NCBI GenBank assembly: GCA_019058275.1
Contig: JAHLVW010000045.1
Coordinates: 17,664-81,663 of the forward strand
DNA from: Candidatus Heimdallarchaeota archaeon
Lineage (GTDB): Archaea; Asgardarchaeota; Heimdallarchaeia; JABLTI01
DNA length: 64,000 bases
Direction: 5' to 3'
Shown here: in pieces, positions 45,706-55,016 of the stretch
Layout: each line of letters opens with the position of its first letter
Numbering within the stretch: position 1 is the first letter of the stretch
Notes under the pieces: model-generated
Database searches by the model: none
What the model was told of the DNA's origin: nothing
What the model saw: the letters and a program-made list of their open reading frames with translations, nothing else
Position numbers and translations under genes: made by a program

Positions 45706-45824
45706 AACATCAATTTCCTTCTTTTCACTAAATAATAGTAATATTTCTTTAATCAATAGAATTTAGAAGAGCTCTTAATGTTTTCCGTTTAAAAAAACAA
45801 AGCAGATTATTTTAAAGGTAATTT

Positions 45825-46916
45825 TTAGATTTCTTTACACTCAAATAACCCATAAGGTAATTCGACCATCAAGATTTCATCTCCATCTTGATGATTTTCA
45901 AATATCATGTTAATATCAATGTCAATTGTTTCATATGAAGCTGTATTCATAATAGAAACATTTGGAGCTTGAATTGCTACTACAATGTATTTTTGGAATT
46001 GATCTTTTTTCTTGAGAACTTTAACATGATCGGGATGACTATCTTTTATTGAAAGGGTTTTACTTTCTCTAGTTTTTAGATTTTGAATTTCCACTCTTCC
46101 TTGTTTTATACCTATGATTTGAAAAGCATTATTTAGATAGTTCACAACATCTCCTAACTCAAAGTATGGCATTCTTATACAATAAGTGGATTGATAGATA
46201 GGTTTCCCATCTTTCATTGACTTTAATTTAGTGCTGTATTCAATGGATGCTGCCAAATTTTCTGAGAGAAAACTAGTAATAGTTTTAGCGAATTTATCGC
46301 TACCAACGTAGAGATCAATTCCCCCTTTGGCTTGATCAACAACTTTAGCGATGTAAGCCATTCTATTCTCTCCTACCCTAGAGTCTTTCTTCTGTTGTAT
46401 TAGATCTGTTATCTGAAGTTGTTCTTCTTCGTTGATAGGTCTTCTATCACTTCTTATTTGGACAATAGTCTCAAAATAGCCTCGAGTAAATTTTGCACAC
46501 CTATCACAAACACCAATGTTGACCATTAAAGTCAAATCATATTCTTGTTGATAGGGTGGTACATCATCATTAGGTGTTCCTTCAAAAATTATTTTCAGAG
46601 TTTGCTTAGATGCTAGATCACATGATGGTTCTTCAAAATCACCTACAATAACAACTTGAGCATCTGTTTCTTTCTTTGTTTTATTAAGAAATTTATCCAA
46701 GAACTCCAGGACAATTTCCTTGGGATTATCATGAACCTCTGCCCATCTTCCATGGTACATGAAATCACCACATAATTTACAAGCTGTTAAGTTGAATTGC
46801 TTTTCATAGAATGAGCTTATGAGTGGAAATTCATCCTTGTAGCAACTAAGACAAAATCCATCTACTATTGGTTCTTCTTCTTCGCTTTTTCCACACTTAC
46901 AGCAAATTTGACTCAT
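45825..46916 (-). CDS. NMD3 family ribosome-export/biogenesis protein
   Basis: This protein of about 363 residues matches archaeal NMD3. It starts with zinc pairs CCKCG and CLSC, followed by CKLCGDFMYHGRW and CDRCAKFTRGYFETIVQIR. The middle region IDLYVGSDKFAKTITSFLSE is also typical. NMD3 binds the large ribosomal subunit; in eukaryotes it is the export adaptor, while the archaeal role is likely late subunit assembly. I choose the ATG at 46916 because GGTGGG precedes it; a GTG at 46925 overlaps that site. It sits next to DUF424 and aIF2-beta. Confidence 0.9.
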   Translation of the reverse strand: MSQICCKCGKSEEEEPIVDGFCLSCYKDEFPLISSFYEKQFNLTACKLCGDFMYHGRWAEVHDNPKEIVLEFLDKFLNKTKKETDAQVVIVGDFEEPSCDLASKQTLKIIFEGTPNDDVPPYQQEYDLTLMVNIGVCDRCAKFTRGYFETIVQIRSDRRPINEEEQLQITDLIQQKKDSRVGENRMAYIAKVVDQAKGGIDLYVGSDKFAKTITSFLSENLAASIEYSTKLKSMKDGKPIYQSTYCIRMPYFELGDVVNYLNNAFQIIGIKQGRVEIQNLKTRESKTLSIKDSHPDHVKVLKKKDQFQKYIVVAIQAPNVSIMNTASYETIDIDINMIFENHQDGDEILMVELPYGLFECKEI

Positions 46917-46976
46917 GAGTCCCACCCTAAGAAATTATGGGGATAAGTATTGTTAGGTAATGAGAATAAAGTTATG

Positions 46977-47297
46977 TTATCGTAAAAACATTACATGCCC
47001 AACTTTACCATGATCTGGGCAATTAATCCACATGACTGCTAATTCATTAACCATTCTATTCTCTACAGCAGCATCCACTATTGTTTTACCAATGAGGTTG
47101 AAGTTAGTAGCTATCTTCATTTGCTCGAGACATTTTTCTAATGGAACAAGTTCACCTCCAAAGAAACGATCGTTGATGCAAAGCTCTAGTTCACCTTCAC
47201 AGATTGTTTTTCCGAGTAAATCTTCGTCACAAACAGTGACCAAATATTCCTTCTGAGTTTGGCGCACTCGTAGGTAGAACAATTGCTTTTTCGTCAT
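46977..47297 (-). CDS. DUF424 protein
   Basis: This 106-residue protein matches the archaeal DUF424 family. Its features are CDEDLLGKTICEGELELCI, FFGGELVPLEKCLEQM and the middle NLIGKTIVDAA. Members are found beside translation genes in many archaea but have no proven function. Here it lies between aIF2-beta (37 bases upstream) and NMD3 on the same strand, keeping that context. Confidence 0.85.
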   Translation of the reverse strand: MTKKQLFYLRVRQTQKEYLVTVCDEDLLGKTICEGELELCINDRFFGGELVPLEKCLEQMKIATNFNLIGKTIVDAAVENRMVNELAVMWINCPDHGKVGHVMFLR

Positions 47298-47333
47298 TGA
47301 TATCTCTCAATCTAGTTTATACATTTAGGTATT

Positions 47334-47741
47334 TTAAACTGGTTTAACACTGGTACGAGCACCACAAGCTTCACATACGAGGAAGTTAATTCTGTCTTCT
47401 TTTACCAGATTAGTGTCTGGTTTTTTACATTCAGGACAGATTACGTAATCTTTCAAATAACGATTGAGTAATTCATTCATTATTCCTCGAAAATGCTTGC
47501 CTGCAAATACAGCTCTTTGCCCTTCTATATTAGCAGATGTTGCTAACTCCTTAGTAAGGAATTTTAGAAGGTGATTTTCATCACGATTTAAGGCGCTTAC
47601 AACTTGATGCCAATTCTTAAAGAAAGTACGATTTCCTTCAATTGAGATATCAGGTCTTGGTGGCTCGAAACGAGATATTTCGAATATCTTCTTAGGTAAT
47701 TGTTTGCGAGCTCGCTTAAGCAAATCTTCATAGTTTGACAT
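47334..47741 (-). CDS. Translation initiation factor aIF2 subunit beta
   Basis: This 135-residue subunit of the factor that brings initiator tRNA to the small ribosomal subunit has the IF2B domain from about 30 to 105 (NRTFFKNWHQVVSALNRDEN, LLKFLTKELATSANIEGQRA, GIMNELLNRYLKDYVICPEC). The zinc ribbon at the end uses CPEC and CEAC. Length is typical of archaeal aIF2-beta, which lacks the lysine-rich eukaryotic extension. It leads the translation cluster with DUF424 and NMD3. Confidence 0.95.
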   Translation of the reverse strand: MSNYEDLLKRARKQLPKKIFEISRFEPPRPDISIEGNRTFFKNWHQVVSALNRDENHLLKFLTKELATSANIEGQRAVFAGKHFRGIMNELLNRYLKDYVICPECKKPDTNLVKEDRINFLVCEACGARTSVKPV

Positions 47742-47843
47742 AAAGCTAAATCTTTAGGACTCTAAATTAAAATCTTTTGACTCTAATGAATGATTCGCCG
47801 AAAAAACCAAAAGGAATGTTTCATCTGTCATTTTGTGGATTCC

Positions 47844-48638
47844 ATGTTTGTAAAATTAGGTATCATTGGAGGATCTGGTTTCTATCAATCACCTGGGAAA
47901 TCTGAAGAAAAAACTGTAAAAACACCTTTTGGAGAGGTTCCTGTTGTCCTATCTAAAATTAAAGGCAAAAAGGTAGCTTTTGTCGCGCGACATACAAAAA
48001 ATCACAGTATACCTCCACACCTCGTAAATTACAAAGCTAACATTTATGCATTGTACACATTGGGGATTGATCGCATTATATCCACCAGCGCAGTTGGTTC
48101 TTTAGATAAGAAAATAATTCCTGGAACTTTCGTTATTCCTGATCAATTTATTGATTTTACAAAAAAAAGACCAAACACATTCTTTGATGGTATTTTTGAA
48201 GTAACTCTACACTCAGGGAAAATGAGAAGTGGTGTTATTCATACAGATTTTTCAAATCCTTATTGCTTGAATTTGCGGAAAACGATAATAGAAGCAGCTC
48301 AAGAAATAAATCAACAAATAATTGGAAAAGGAGTATATATTTGTACTGAAGGTCCGAGATTTGAAACTCCCGCAGAAATAAAAGCATATAAGAAGTTGGG
48401 AGGAACGATTGTGGGAATGACATCAGCAACAGAAAGCATACTAGCTAGAGAATTAGGAATGTGTTATTCAACAATCTGTTTGGTGACAAACCTTGCAGCT
48501 GGCATGCAAGAGAAAATAACTGCTGAAGAAGTATATGAACTATTTAAATCAAAAATGGATGATTTAGTAGCTCTTATTGAGAAATCCATTGAAAATCTTA
48601 CATTATCACAAGACAAATGTGATTGTAACCAAATATAG
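47844..48638 (+). CDS. 5'-methylthioadenosine/purine nucleoside phosphorylase (MTAP-like)
   Basis: This phosphorylase of about 264 residues opens with LGIIGGSGFYQSPG. It has phosphate-binding VAFVARHTKNHSIPPHLVNY, ISTSAVGSL and the substrate loop GKGVYICTEGPRFETPAEI, ending in the acid of LVTNLAAGMQEKI. It cleaves methylthioadenosine, methylthioinosine or another purine nucleoside for salvage. I prefer the ATG at 47844, just before the first strand. An ATG at 47790 would add 18 residues with two cysteines. The final CDCNQ tail is cysteine-containing, as in some thermophilic MTAPs. Confidence 0.88.
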   Translation: MFVKLGIIGGSGFYQSPGKSEEKTVKTPFGEVPVVLSKIKGKKVAFVARHTKNHSIPPHLVNYKANIYALYTLGIDRIISTSAVGSLDKKIIPGTFVIPDQFIDFTKKRPNTFFDGIFEVTLHSGKMRSGVIHTDFSNPYCLNLRKTIIEAAQEINQQIIGKGVYICTEGPRFETPAEIKAYKKLGGTIVGMTSATESILARELGMCYSTICLVTNLAAGMQEKITAEEVYELFKSKMDDLVALIEKSIENLTLSQDKCDCNQI

Positions 48639-48671
48639 TGATTTTTATAAAAGAAAAAAAGATGATAAGAA

Positions 48672-48695
48672 GGAAATTTCCTGAAAGGAATTTCC
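48672..48695. terminator. Hairpin between convergent genes
   Basis: GGAAATTTCC and GGAATTTCC form a 9-bp stem with one bulged T and loop TGAAA, between the converging phosphorylase and hdrA-like genes. T-rich sequence follows on the plus strand (TTGTTATATTTAT). Confidence 0.5.
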
Positions 48696-48728
48696 CCTTC
48701 AAATATTTGTTATATTTATCCTGCGAGT

Positions 48729-51700
48729 CTAAGGTGTTGGTGATGATAGGTCTTCTTCATCAAACGCTGTTTCAATCATTGACTTAATTTGATCGTCTGT
48801 GTAGTGTTTAATTGAAATTGCACATGCTGGACAAGCTACCGCACAAGCACCGCATCCTTCACATAAAATCTCATTTAGATTCGATTTTATAGTGCCATCT
48901 TCTTTTTCAATTAAAGTATAAGCACCATAAGGACAGGTTGCGATACAAGTTCCACAGCCAACGCAGATATCTTCATCATGTTTAGCAGTGATTGATTCTT
49001 TTTCAATGATGTCACTTCGTACTAACTCTGTAGCATAGAGAGCTGCAGCAGCACCTTGAGCTACAGCATCAGTAATATCTATAGGACCTCTGCAAGCACC
49101 AGCAATAAATTTACCAGCTGAAGCAGTTTCAACAGGAGCAAGTTTAATATGTTTCTCAATGTAGAAACCTTCTGTACTGCAAGACAAACCGAATATTTCA
49201 GCAGTCTTCTTCGCATCATCTTGTGGTACCATGGCAACTTGGAGTACTATAAGGTCTGGACAATAACGAATAGTTTTCTGTAGTTCATCATTAAAGATAT
49301 CAAAATACATCTTGCCTTCAACATCTTTTCTGATATCACTTGGCACACCTTTCATGTATTGAACTCCCATATTTCTTGTTTTGTTGTAGAGTTCTTCGTA
49401 ACCTTTTCCAAAAGTCCTAATATCCTTGTAGAATAGCATGGCATCAATATCTGATCCGTACTTATGCTTCATTAGATATGTATGTTTAACAGATGCTGTA
49501 CAACAATAACGAGAGCAGTATTCATTGTAATTCTTGTCTCTGCTTCCAACACAATTAATGAATGCGATTGACTTTGGTTTTTTACCTGTTGATGGAACAA
49601 CTAATTGCCCTTCTGTAGGACCTGCAGAATTTGTATACCTTTCAAATTCAATACCTGTAATGATATCAGGATAATCAAGATTTTTGTAATGATATTCAGG
49701 GATAACACTGGGATCGAAGTTCTTAAATCCAGTAGCAAGAATAATTGCACCAACTTTTTCGGTAATGTATTGAGGTTCTTCATCATGAAGAATTGCATCA
49801 GCTTCACAGGTTCTCACGCATTCTTTGCATACACCACAATCAGCACAGTAAATACAACGACAAGCTTCTGTAATGGCTTCTTCCTCAGTTAGGGGTTTGA
49901 CTACTTCCATCTTTGGATCTTTTACTCTAACTTTTGGATCTTCTTTCTTCAGTTTAACTCTCTTGATTTTATTAGCCCTTTCATAAGGTGGTTCTTCAAT
50001 TCTTTCACCAGGTCTAATTCTTGTTTTGTAGATTTGAGATTTCTGAATTCCTAGAATCTGTCTTCTACCTGTGAGCAAATCAAGACCTCTTAGGTATCTG
50101 TGAACAGATTCACCAGCCCATTTGCCTGAAGCAATGGCTTCTATAACTGATTCAGGGAAGTAATAGAATTCACCACAAACGAAAATATGGGGATTGGTAT
50201 CTGATTGTAAAGTCATTTTATTTACGATCAAATCGCCTTTTTCATTGACCATGTCATCAGGTACAATGCTTCTATCAAAGTATTGCCCAATTGCAACAAC
50301 AATCAGATCAGCTTTGATTAGCTCCTCAGTACCATCTTTCAAAATTGGTGCAAAATTCCCATCTTCATCAAAAACCTGAGTACATTCTAGGGTTTCTACA
50401 CCAGCTACCTTACCATTCTTGCCAACAATTCGCTTAATTCCACAACTATTGACGATTTTAATGCCTTCCTCAATAGCTCCTTGAATTTCTTCTTTATAAG
50501 CTGGCATTTCAATGTATTGTTCTAAACTAATAACTGTAATATCGGTAGCTCCTAAACGTCGACAAGTTCGGGAAACATCAACAGCTACATTACCGCCACC
50601 AATTACTACCGTTTTAAGTCCTTTTGTAGAAGGCATCTTACCTTCATGTGCTTTCTTCAAACATTCAATACCATAGCTTATTCCTTCTAAGTCTTCACCC
50701 TCAACATTTAATTTTCGAGCACCAGAAGAACCAGTTGCTACAACTACAGCATCAAACCCTCTTTGTCGAAGTAAACCGCGTTTCTTAAGTTGATCAAAAG
50801 TGAAATCTTCATTCTTTCCTACTTTATAACCTGTTTTTAGTTCTACGCCCATATCTAGAATCATTTGAATTTCCATATCTAGAAGATTTTTGGGTAATCT
50901 ATAGTCAGGAACAGCATACCGTAAAAGACCACCTGCTTTCTTGTTTTTCTCAAAAACTGTAACATGATAACCTCTTTTCACTAAGTCCCATGCTGCAGAA
51001 AGTCCAGCTGGGCCACCTCCAATAACTGCAACTTTTTCTTTGAATTTCTTTGGAATAAGTTCAATCTTTGGTGGACCTTTTAATTGCTCAAACTCATAAT
51101 CGGAAACAAAACGTTTGAGCGTACGAATATTGACAGGTTCATCTACGTTACCTCGACTACATTCGGCTTCACAATGAGCAGAACAGATTCTACCACATAC
51201 AGATGGGAAAGGCATTTCTTCTCTAATTAATTCTAATGCTTCAGCATACTTTTCTTTGGAAATCAGATTTACATAACCTTGTACATGAATGTCAGCTGGA
51301 CATCCATCTCTACATGGTGGTATACCTTTTTTGTCTATAATATAACATTGAGGAACAGCTTGTGGGAATGCAATATGAATTGCTTTATGAGTACCTATGC
51401 CTTCATCAAAAATGCTGGTGACAATTGATGGACAAGTTTCAACACATTCGCCACAAGAAGTGCATTTGTCAGGATCAACATACCGTGGGTGTTTTAGTAT
51501 TTCAACTTCAAAATTTCCAACATAACCCGAAGCATTAGTAACTTCTGAATTAGTCAAAACATTAACATTCGGATGATCCCAAACTTCTGCCATTTTAGGA
51601 GTTAGAATACAAGCAGAACAATCTTGTGTTGGGAATGTTTTGTCTATTTGAGCCATTACTCCACCAATTGTAGACTCTCTTTCAACTAAGGTTGTTTCAA

Positions 51701-52199
51701 TGCCTACTTTACCTAAAGCTAATGATGCTGTTATACCAGCAATGCCCCCTCCAACAACGAGTGCTTTAGGAATACTTGTAACAGTATTTGGTTCTAAAGG
51801 TGTAAGTAGAGTGGCTCTTTTCACAGCCATTCTCACAAGATCTTTAGCTTTTTTGGTAGCTCTCTCGAGGTCATCAGTAACCCAACTAACTTGCTCTCTA
51901 ATGTTAGCCATTTCAAACAGATATTTGTTTAATCCTGCTGCTTGTACAGTATTTCTAAAAGTTTCTTCATGCATTCTTGGACTACAAGATGCGACAATTA
52001 CTCGATTCAAATTAAACTCAATAATATCTGCTTGGATACGCATTTGACTTGGTTTGGAACATGAGTATTTGAGATTCTCAGCATGAACAACACGAGGAAG
52101 TGTTTTTGCATATTCTGTTATTTCTGGACAATTGACATTAGCAGCAATGTTTGATCCACAATCACAAATATAGACTCCAATTCTTTTTTCTTCACTCAT
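48729..52199 (-). CDS. hdrA: HdrA-like flavoprotein with inserted GltD/NfnB-like module
   Basis: This 1156-residue protein is a heterodisulfide reductase subunit A with a second oxidoreductase built in. HdrA parts: IGVYICDCGSNIA and the CSPRMHEETF segment (N terminus), FAD site VVGGGIAGITASLALG (about 148-163), ferredoxin CTSCGECVETCP, then INCVGSRD and YCSRYCC (about 880-900), and two terminal [4Fe-4S] ferredoxin motifs (near 1076 and 1113). Inserted at about 295-740 is a complete GltD-type domain: CRDGCPADIHVQGYV, CGRICSAHCEAECSRG, VIGGGPAGLSAAWDLVKRG and VIGGGNVAVDVSRTCRRLG. It may couple NAD(P)H to ferredoxin or thiol reduction. No hdrB or hdrC is adjacent. Confidence 0.88.
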   Translation of the reverse strand: MSEEKRIGVYICDCGSNIAANVNCPEITEYAKTLPRVVHAENLKYSCSKPSQMRIQADIIEFNLNRVIVASCSPRMHEETFRNTVQAAGLNKYLFEMANIREQVSWVTDDLERATKKAKDLVRMAVKRATLLTPLEPNTVTSIPKALVVGGGIAGITASLALGKVGIETTLVERESTIGGVMAQIDKTFPTQDCSACILTPKMAEVWDHPNVNVLTNSEVTNASGYVGNFEVEILKHPRYVDPDKCTSCGECVETCPSIVTSIFDEGIGTHKAIHIAFPQAVPQCYIIDKKGIPPCRDGCPADIHVQGYVNLISKEKYAEALELIREEMPFPSVCGRICSAHCEAECSRGNVDEPVNIRTLKRFVSDYEFEQLKGPPKIELIPKKFKEKVAVIGGGPAGLSAAWDLVKRGYHVTVFEKNKKAGGLLRYAVPDYRLPKNLLDMEIQMILDMGVELKTGYKVGKNEDFTFDQLKKRGLLRQRGFDAVVVATGSSGARKLNVEGEDLEGISYGIECLKKAHEGKMPSTKGLKTVVIGGGNVAVDVSRTCRRLGATDITVISLEQYIEMPAYKEEIQGAIEEGIKIVNSCGIKRIVGKNGKVAGVETLECTQVFDEDGNFAPILKDGTEELIKADLIVVAIGQYFDRSIVPDDMVNEKGDLIVNKMTLQSDTNPHIFVCGEFYYFPESVIEAIASGKWAGESVHRYLRGLDLLTGRRQILGIQKSQIYKTRIRPGERIEEPPYERANKIKRVKLKKEDPKVRVKDPKMEVVKPLTEEEAITEACRCIYCADCGVCKECVRTCEADAILHDEEPQYITEKVGAIILATGFKNFDPSVIPEYHYKNLDYPDIITGIEFERYTNSAGPTEGQLVVPSTGKKPKSIAFINCVGSRDKNYNEYCSRYCCTASVKHTYLMKHKYGSDIDAMLFYKDIRTFGKGYEELYNKTRNMGVQYMKGVPSDIRKDVEGKMYFDIFNDELQKTIRYCPDLIVLQVAMVPQDDAKKTAEIFGLSCSTEGFYIEKHIKLAPVETASAGKFIAGACRGPIDITDAVAQGAAAALYATELVRSDIIEKESITAKHDEDICVGCGTCIATCPYGAYTLIEKEDGTIKSNLNEILCEGCGACAVACPACAISIKHYTDDQIKSMIETAFDEEDLSSPTP

Positions 52200-52529
52200 A
52201 ATATGGTGTCTCCTACCACCTAGCTTATTTACCTCGAAATTATTTTGATTTTCTTAGTTTAAATTTCTCTGTAAAGTATAGAATAAATTCATATCATCAA
52301 ATGTAAAGAATTATAATATTATAAAAGATTCGTAATTATAAATTTAGCTAACGATTTCTTTTATGAAGATTTGAATTTAAAAAAATCATTTTTAAGTGCC
52401 TACTCAAAAATAAACACTAATAAAAGGCATAAGGAAAGTTATTAAGATAAATATCCTTAATGTTCTAATCACATGCTTTAGTTAAAATGACTATGAATTT
52501 AGCAAGTAAACAATTGCAGGAGAAGAAGA
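52200..52529. other. Divergent AT-rich promoter region
   Basis: These 330 bases between the divergent hdrA-like and zinc-ribbon genes hold no open frame of note. The hdrA side has GGAGACACC as its ribosome site, and the plus side ends GGAGAAGAAGA before the ATG. Both promoters must lie here, but no single TATA element stands out. Confidence 0.5.
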
Positions 52530-53375
52530 ATGTATAGCTATATCTCATTAAAAGTCAACTGTCCTAACTGTAATAAATCTTTGTTGGACAGAAAGACACT
52601 AGTAGATGATATACCAGGCATTAAACTTAGTATTTCAGAAGATGGTACTGAAGGAATTATTCATTTAAGCTCTTTTTATGGAAGCTATAATTATGATACT
52701 GATTTAACCATTGTTCCAGAAAAAGTGTACAAATTTTCATGTCCACATTGCAATACACCATTTTTAGAAGATATGAAGTGCAATGAATGCTCTGCTGGTT
52801 TAGTCCATATGAACATTAAAGATGGAGGTGTTGTCAGATTCTGCTCAAGAGCGGGTTGTAAGAAACGTAGTGTAGAATTTGAGGACTTATCATCTGTGCA
52901 TCATTATTTCCAAGAGACTTATGAAGGGAATATAAACCATGCAACACATACTGAAGAAGAAGCTAAAGCTCAAAAAGAAATCATTAAAAGTGGTACTTTC
53001 CTGAGAATGTATTGCAAACATTGCAAAGAAGGTTTAATTGAGAAAGGATCAGTTATTTTCAGAATAATAAATGAGAATGATGAAACTGGTTTTCTAATGT
53101 TAAGTCCCTATCTTAATGTCTTTACTAATAAATCAACCATTTTTATACCCGATGGAGCAGTCGTAAAAGATATTACCTGTCCTCATTGTAAAGCTACTCT
53201 AATAGATCCAGAGAAGAATTGTCAAGAATGTGGCTCACCTGCTGTAGAAACTGATGTAGCTGCTTTACGAAAGCTCATTGAGTTTAATTTCTGTTCTAAG
53301 AAAGGTTGCCATTGGCATAGCTTGGATGAGCAAGATCTTCATTTTGTGGTATTAGAAGATAGTGAGTATTGGTAA
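52530..53375 (+). CDS. Duplicated zinc-ribbon protein, copy A
   Basis: This 281-residue protein has two repeats of one module. Each has CPxC-type pairs: CPNC (near 11), CPHC (about 72), CNEC, then CSRAGCKK in repeat 1; and CKHC (about 165), CPHC (about 217), CQEC, then CSKKGCHW in repeat 2. Both repeats contain a beta segment ending SPYLNVF or similar. It is a paralog of the protein at 53623-54411. No family is recognised. Location beside the iron-sulfur operon suggests a link to it, perhaps in assembly or regulation, but this is inference. Confidence 0.6.
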   Translation: MYSYISLKVNCPNCNKSLLDRKTLVDDIPGIKLSISEDGTEGIIHLSSFYGSYNYDTDLTIVPEKVYKFSCPHCNTPFLEDMKCNECSAGLVHMNIKDGGVVRFCSRAGCKKRSVEFEDLSSVHHYFQETYEGNINHATHTEEEAKAQKEIIKSGTFLRMYCKHCKEGLIEKGSVIFRIINENDETGFLMLSPYLNVFTNKSTIFIPDGAVVKDITCPHCKATLIDPEKNCQECGSPAVETDVAALRKLIEFNFCSKKGCHWHSLDEQDLHFVVLEDSEYW

Positions 53376-53522
53376 ACTATCATTACTCTTAATTTCTTTT
53401 CATTTTTTTCTTAAATATCTCTTATAAAAAACAAGCAAAAATATCAATCCTTTGACTATTTATTAAAATCTTTACTAACAAGTTTATATAATTACAAATC
53501 CAAATATAATAAAAAGAAACAC

Positions 53523-53609
53523 AGTAAAAGTTAAGCAATTATTAGCTATGATTTTACAAAAAAAAAAAAATAAATTTATAACAAATCACCTTATATCTTA
53601 ACTTTTACT
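53523..53609 (+). promoter_or_regulatory. Perfect 13-bp inverted repeat in the leader of the second zinc-ribbon gene
   Basis: AGTAAAAGTTAAG at 53523-53535 is the exact reverse complement of CTTAACTTTTACT at 53597-53609. A run of 13 A lies between. The right arm ends 4 bases from the GGGGGT ribosome site. A TATA-like TTTATATAAT sits about 40 bases upstream of the left arm, so the repeat would be in the 5' untranslated RNA and could control translation. A small mobile (MITE-like) element is the other option; no target duplication is evident. Confidence 0.5.
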
Positions 53610-53622
53610 TGGGGGTCAGCTA

Positions 53623-54411
53623 ATGAGTGATCTAATATCACTAACTGTATGGTGTCCACTTTGTAGCAAATCATTAATGGATAAAGAGAAATTGATTGAT
53701 GGAAAGCCTAGTATTAAACTAGGTATTTCAGATAAAAGCAATAAGTGTAATATTTATATGAGCTCTTACTACGGAAGTTATAACTTCGATTCTGATTTTG
53801 AAACTGTCAATGAGCAAGTTTATAAAATTAGTTGTCCAAATTGCGAAAAACAAATCACATCTGACATTAAATGTGACGACTGTTCTGCTATGATGATACC
53901 TTTAAACATTGAAGGTGTTGGCATAGTAAAATTCTGTTCTAGATCTGGTTGTAAACATCACACTATAGAAGTAGAGGATTTAGAATATCTTGATTATTAC
54001 AAAGTTAAAAAAGAGCTGATTGAGAACGGAACGTATCTCCGAACATTTTGTCCACATTGTAACAAAAGTAATGCTGAAGGTAATGTTGTCAGATTTCTAA
54101 TAATAAACCAAAAAGGTGAAACTGGCGAATTAATGCTAAGTCCCTATTTGAATCTATTTACAAACAAGTCAACTATTGATATACTTGAGGGTGAAGTTGC
54201 TCAAGATATAAAATGCCCTAACTGTGAGAAAAGCTTGATAGTCAAAGGAAGAAACTGCGAAGAATGTGCTTCACAAATTGTAGGTTTGAATGTTGCTGCT
54301 GTTTCAAAACTAATAGCGTTCAACTTCTGTGCAAAGAAAGGATGTCATTGGCACGGGTTAAGTAGTGATGATATGGAAAGTGTCTTGTTAGAAGACAGTG
54401 ACGCATGGTAA
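53623..54411 (+). CDS. Duplicated zinc-ribbon protein, copy B
   Basis: This 262-residue paralog of the preceding gene has the same two-module cysteine plan: CPLC, CPNC, CDDC and CSRSGCKH, then CPHC, CPNC, CEEC and CAKKGCHW. It lacks about 20 residues of the linker between modules. Its last codons overlap a possible upstream start of the NuoE-like gene, so it may be co-transcribed with the electron-transfer operon. A fragment of a third copy lies just after that operon at 61173-61330. The function is unknown. Confidence 0.6.
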   Translation: MSDLISLTVWCPLCSKSLMDKEKLIDGKPSIKLGISDKSNKCNIYMSSYYGSYNFDSDFETVNEQVYKISCPNCEKQITSDIKCDDCSAMMIPLNIEGVGIVKFCSRSGCKHHTIEVEDLEYLDYYKVKKELIENGTYLRTFCPHCNKSNAEGNVVRFLIINQKGETGELMLSPYLNLFTNKSTIDILEGEVAQDIKCPNCEKSLIVKGRNCEECASQIVGLNVAAVSKLIAFNFCAKKGCHWHGLSSDDMESVLLEDSDAW

Positions 54412-54464
54412 TAAACCACTTTGCAAAAGAGAACAAAAATTTCGTAGTTAACGAGGATATCTCT

Positions 54465-55016
54465 ATGAGCACGAATAGTATTCGCAAAATAGTTAAACAG
54501 GATTTTGAACTTAACACTAATGCAGTACAAAAAATCAATAAAATATTAGAAATATCAAATCACGATTCTAGAAATTTAATTCCGATTCTACAAGATTTAC
54601 AGGACGAATTCAATTATCTTCCAGAAAAAATCATTTCACATATTGCAAAAGAGTTGAATGTTTCAGAGCATCATATTTACGGTGTTGCTACATTCTACTC
54701 GCAATTTAAATTTATTAAACCAGGCAAACATATTATTAGAGTTTGTATGGGGACTGCCTGTCATGTTCTTGGAGCACAATCACTTCTAGATAAATTGTCT
54801 CGAGATCTGAAAATAGATTCAGGCGAAACGACCGAAGATGAATTGTTTAGCCTTGAAAGTGTGTATTGCTTAGGATGTTGTGCTTTAGCACCTGTAATGT
54901 TGATTGATGACGAAGTTTACGGAAGTATGACTGCAGCTAAAGTAAATAAGATCTTGCGAAAATATCGCAAGGTTGACAAGCCAAAGCAAACTAAAAGCGG
55001 GACTGGTAAGAAATGA
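54465..55016 (+). CDS. NuoE-like thioredoxin-fold [2Fe-2S] subunit
   Basis: This subunit of about 183 residues matches NuoE/HndA/HydC. Helices LIPILQDLQDEFNYLPEK and HHIYGVATFYSQFKF precede the cluster ligands CMGTAC and CLGCC (C-x4-C and C-x3-C pattern). The start is the ATG at 54465 after GAGGA; an ATG at 54405 overlaps the previous gene and has a weaker site. The 3' tail is lysine-rich. Its stop overlaps the start of the NuoF-like gene, so the subunits are translated together. Confidence 0.88.
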   Translation: MSTNSIRKIVKQDFELNTNAVQKINKILEISNHDSRNLIPILQDLQDEFNYLPEKIISHIAKELNVSEHHIYGVATFYSQFKFIKPGKHIIRVCMGTACHVLGAQSLLDKLSRDLKIDSGETTEDELFSLESVYCLGCCALAPVMLIDDEVYGSMTAAKVNKILRKYRKVDKPKQTKSGTGKK

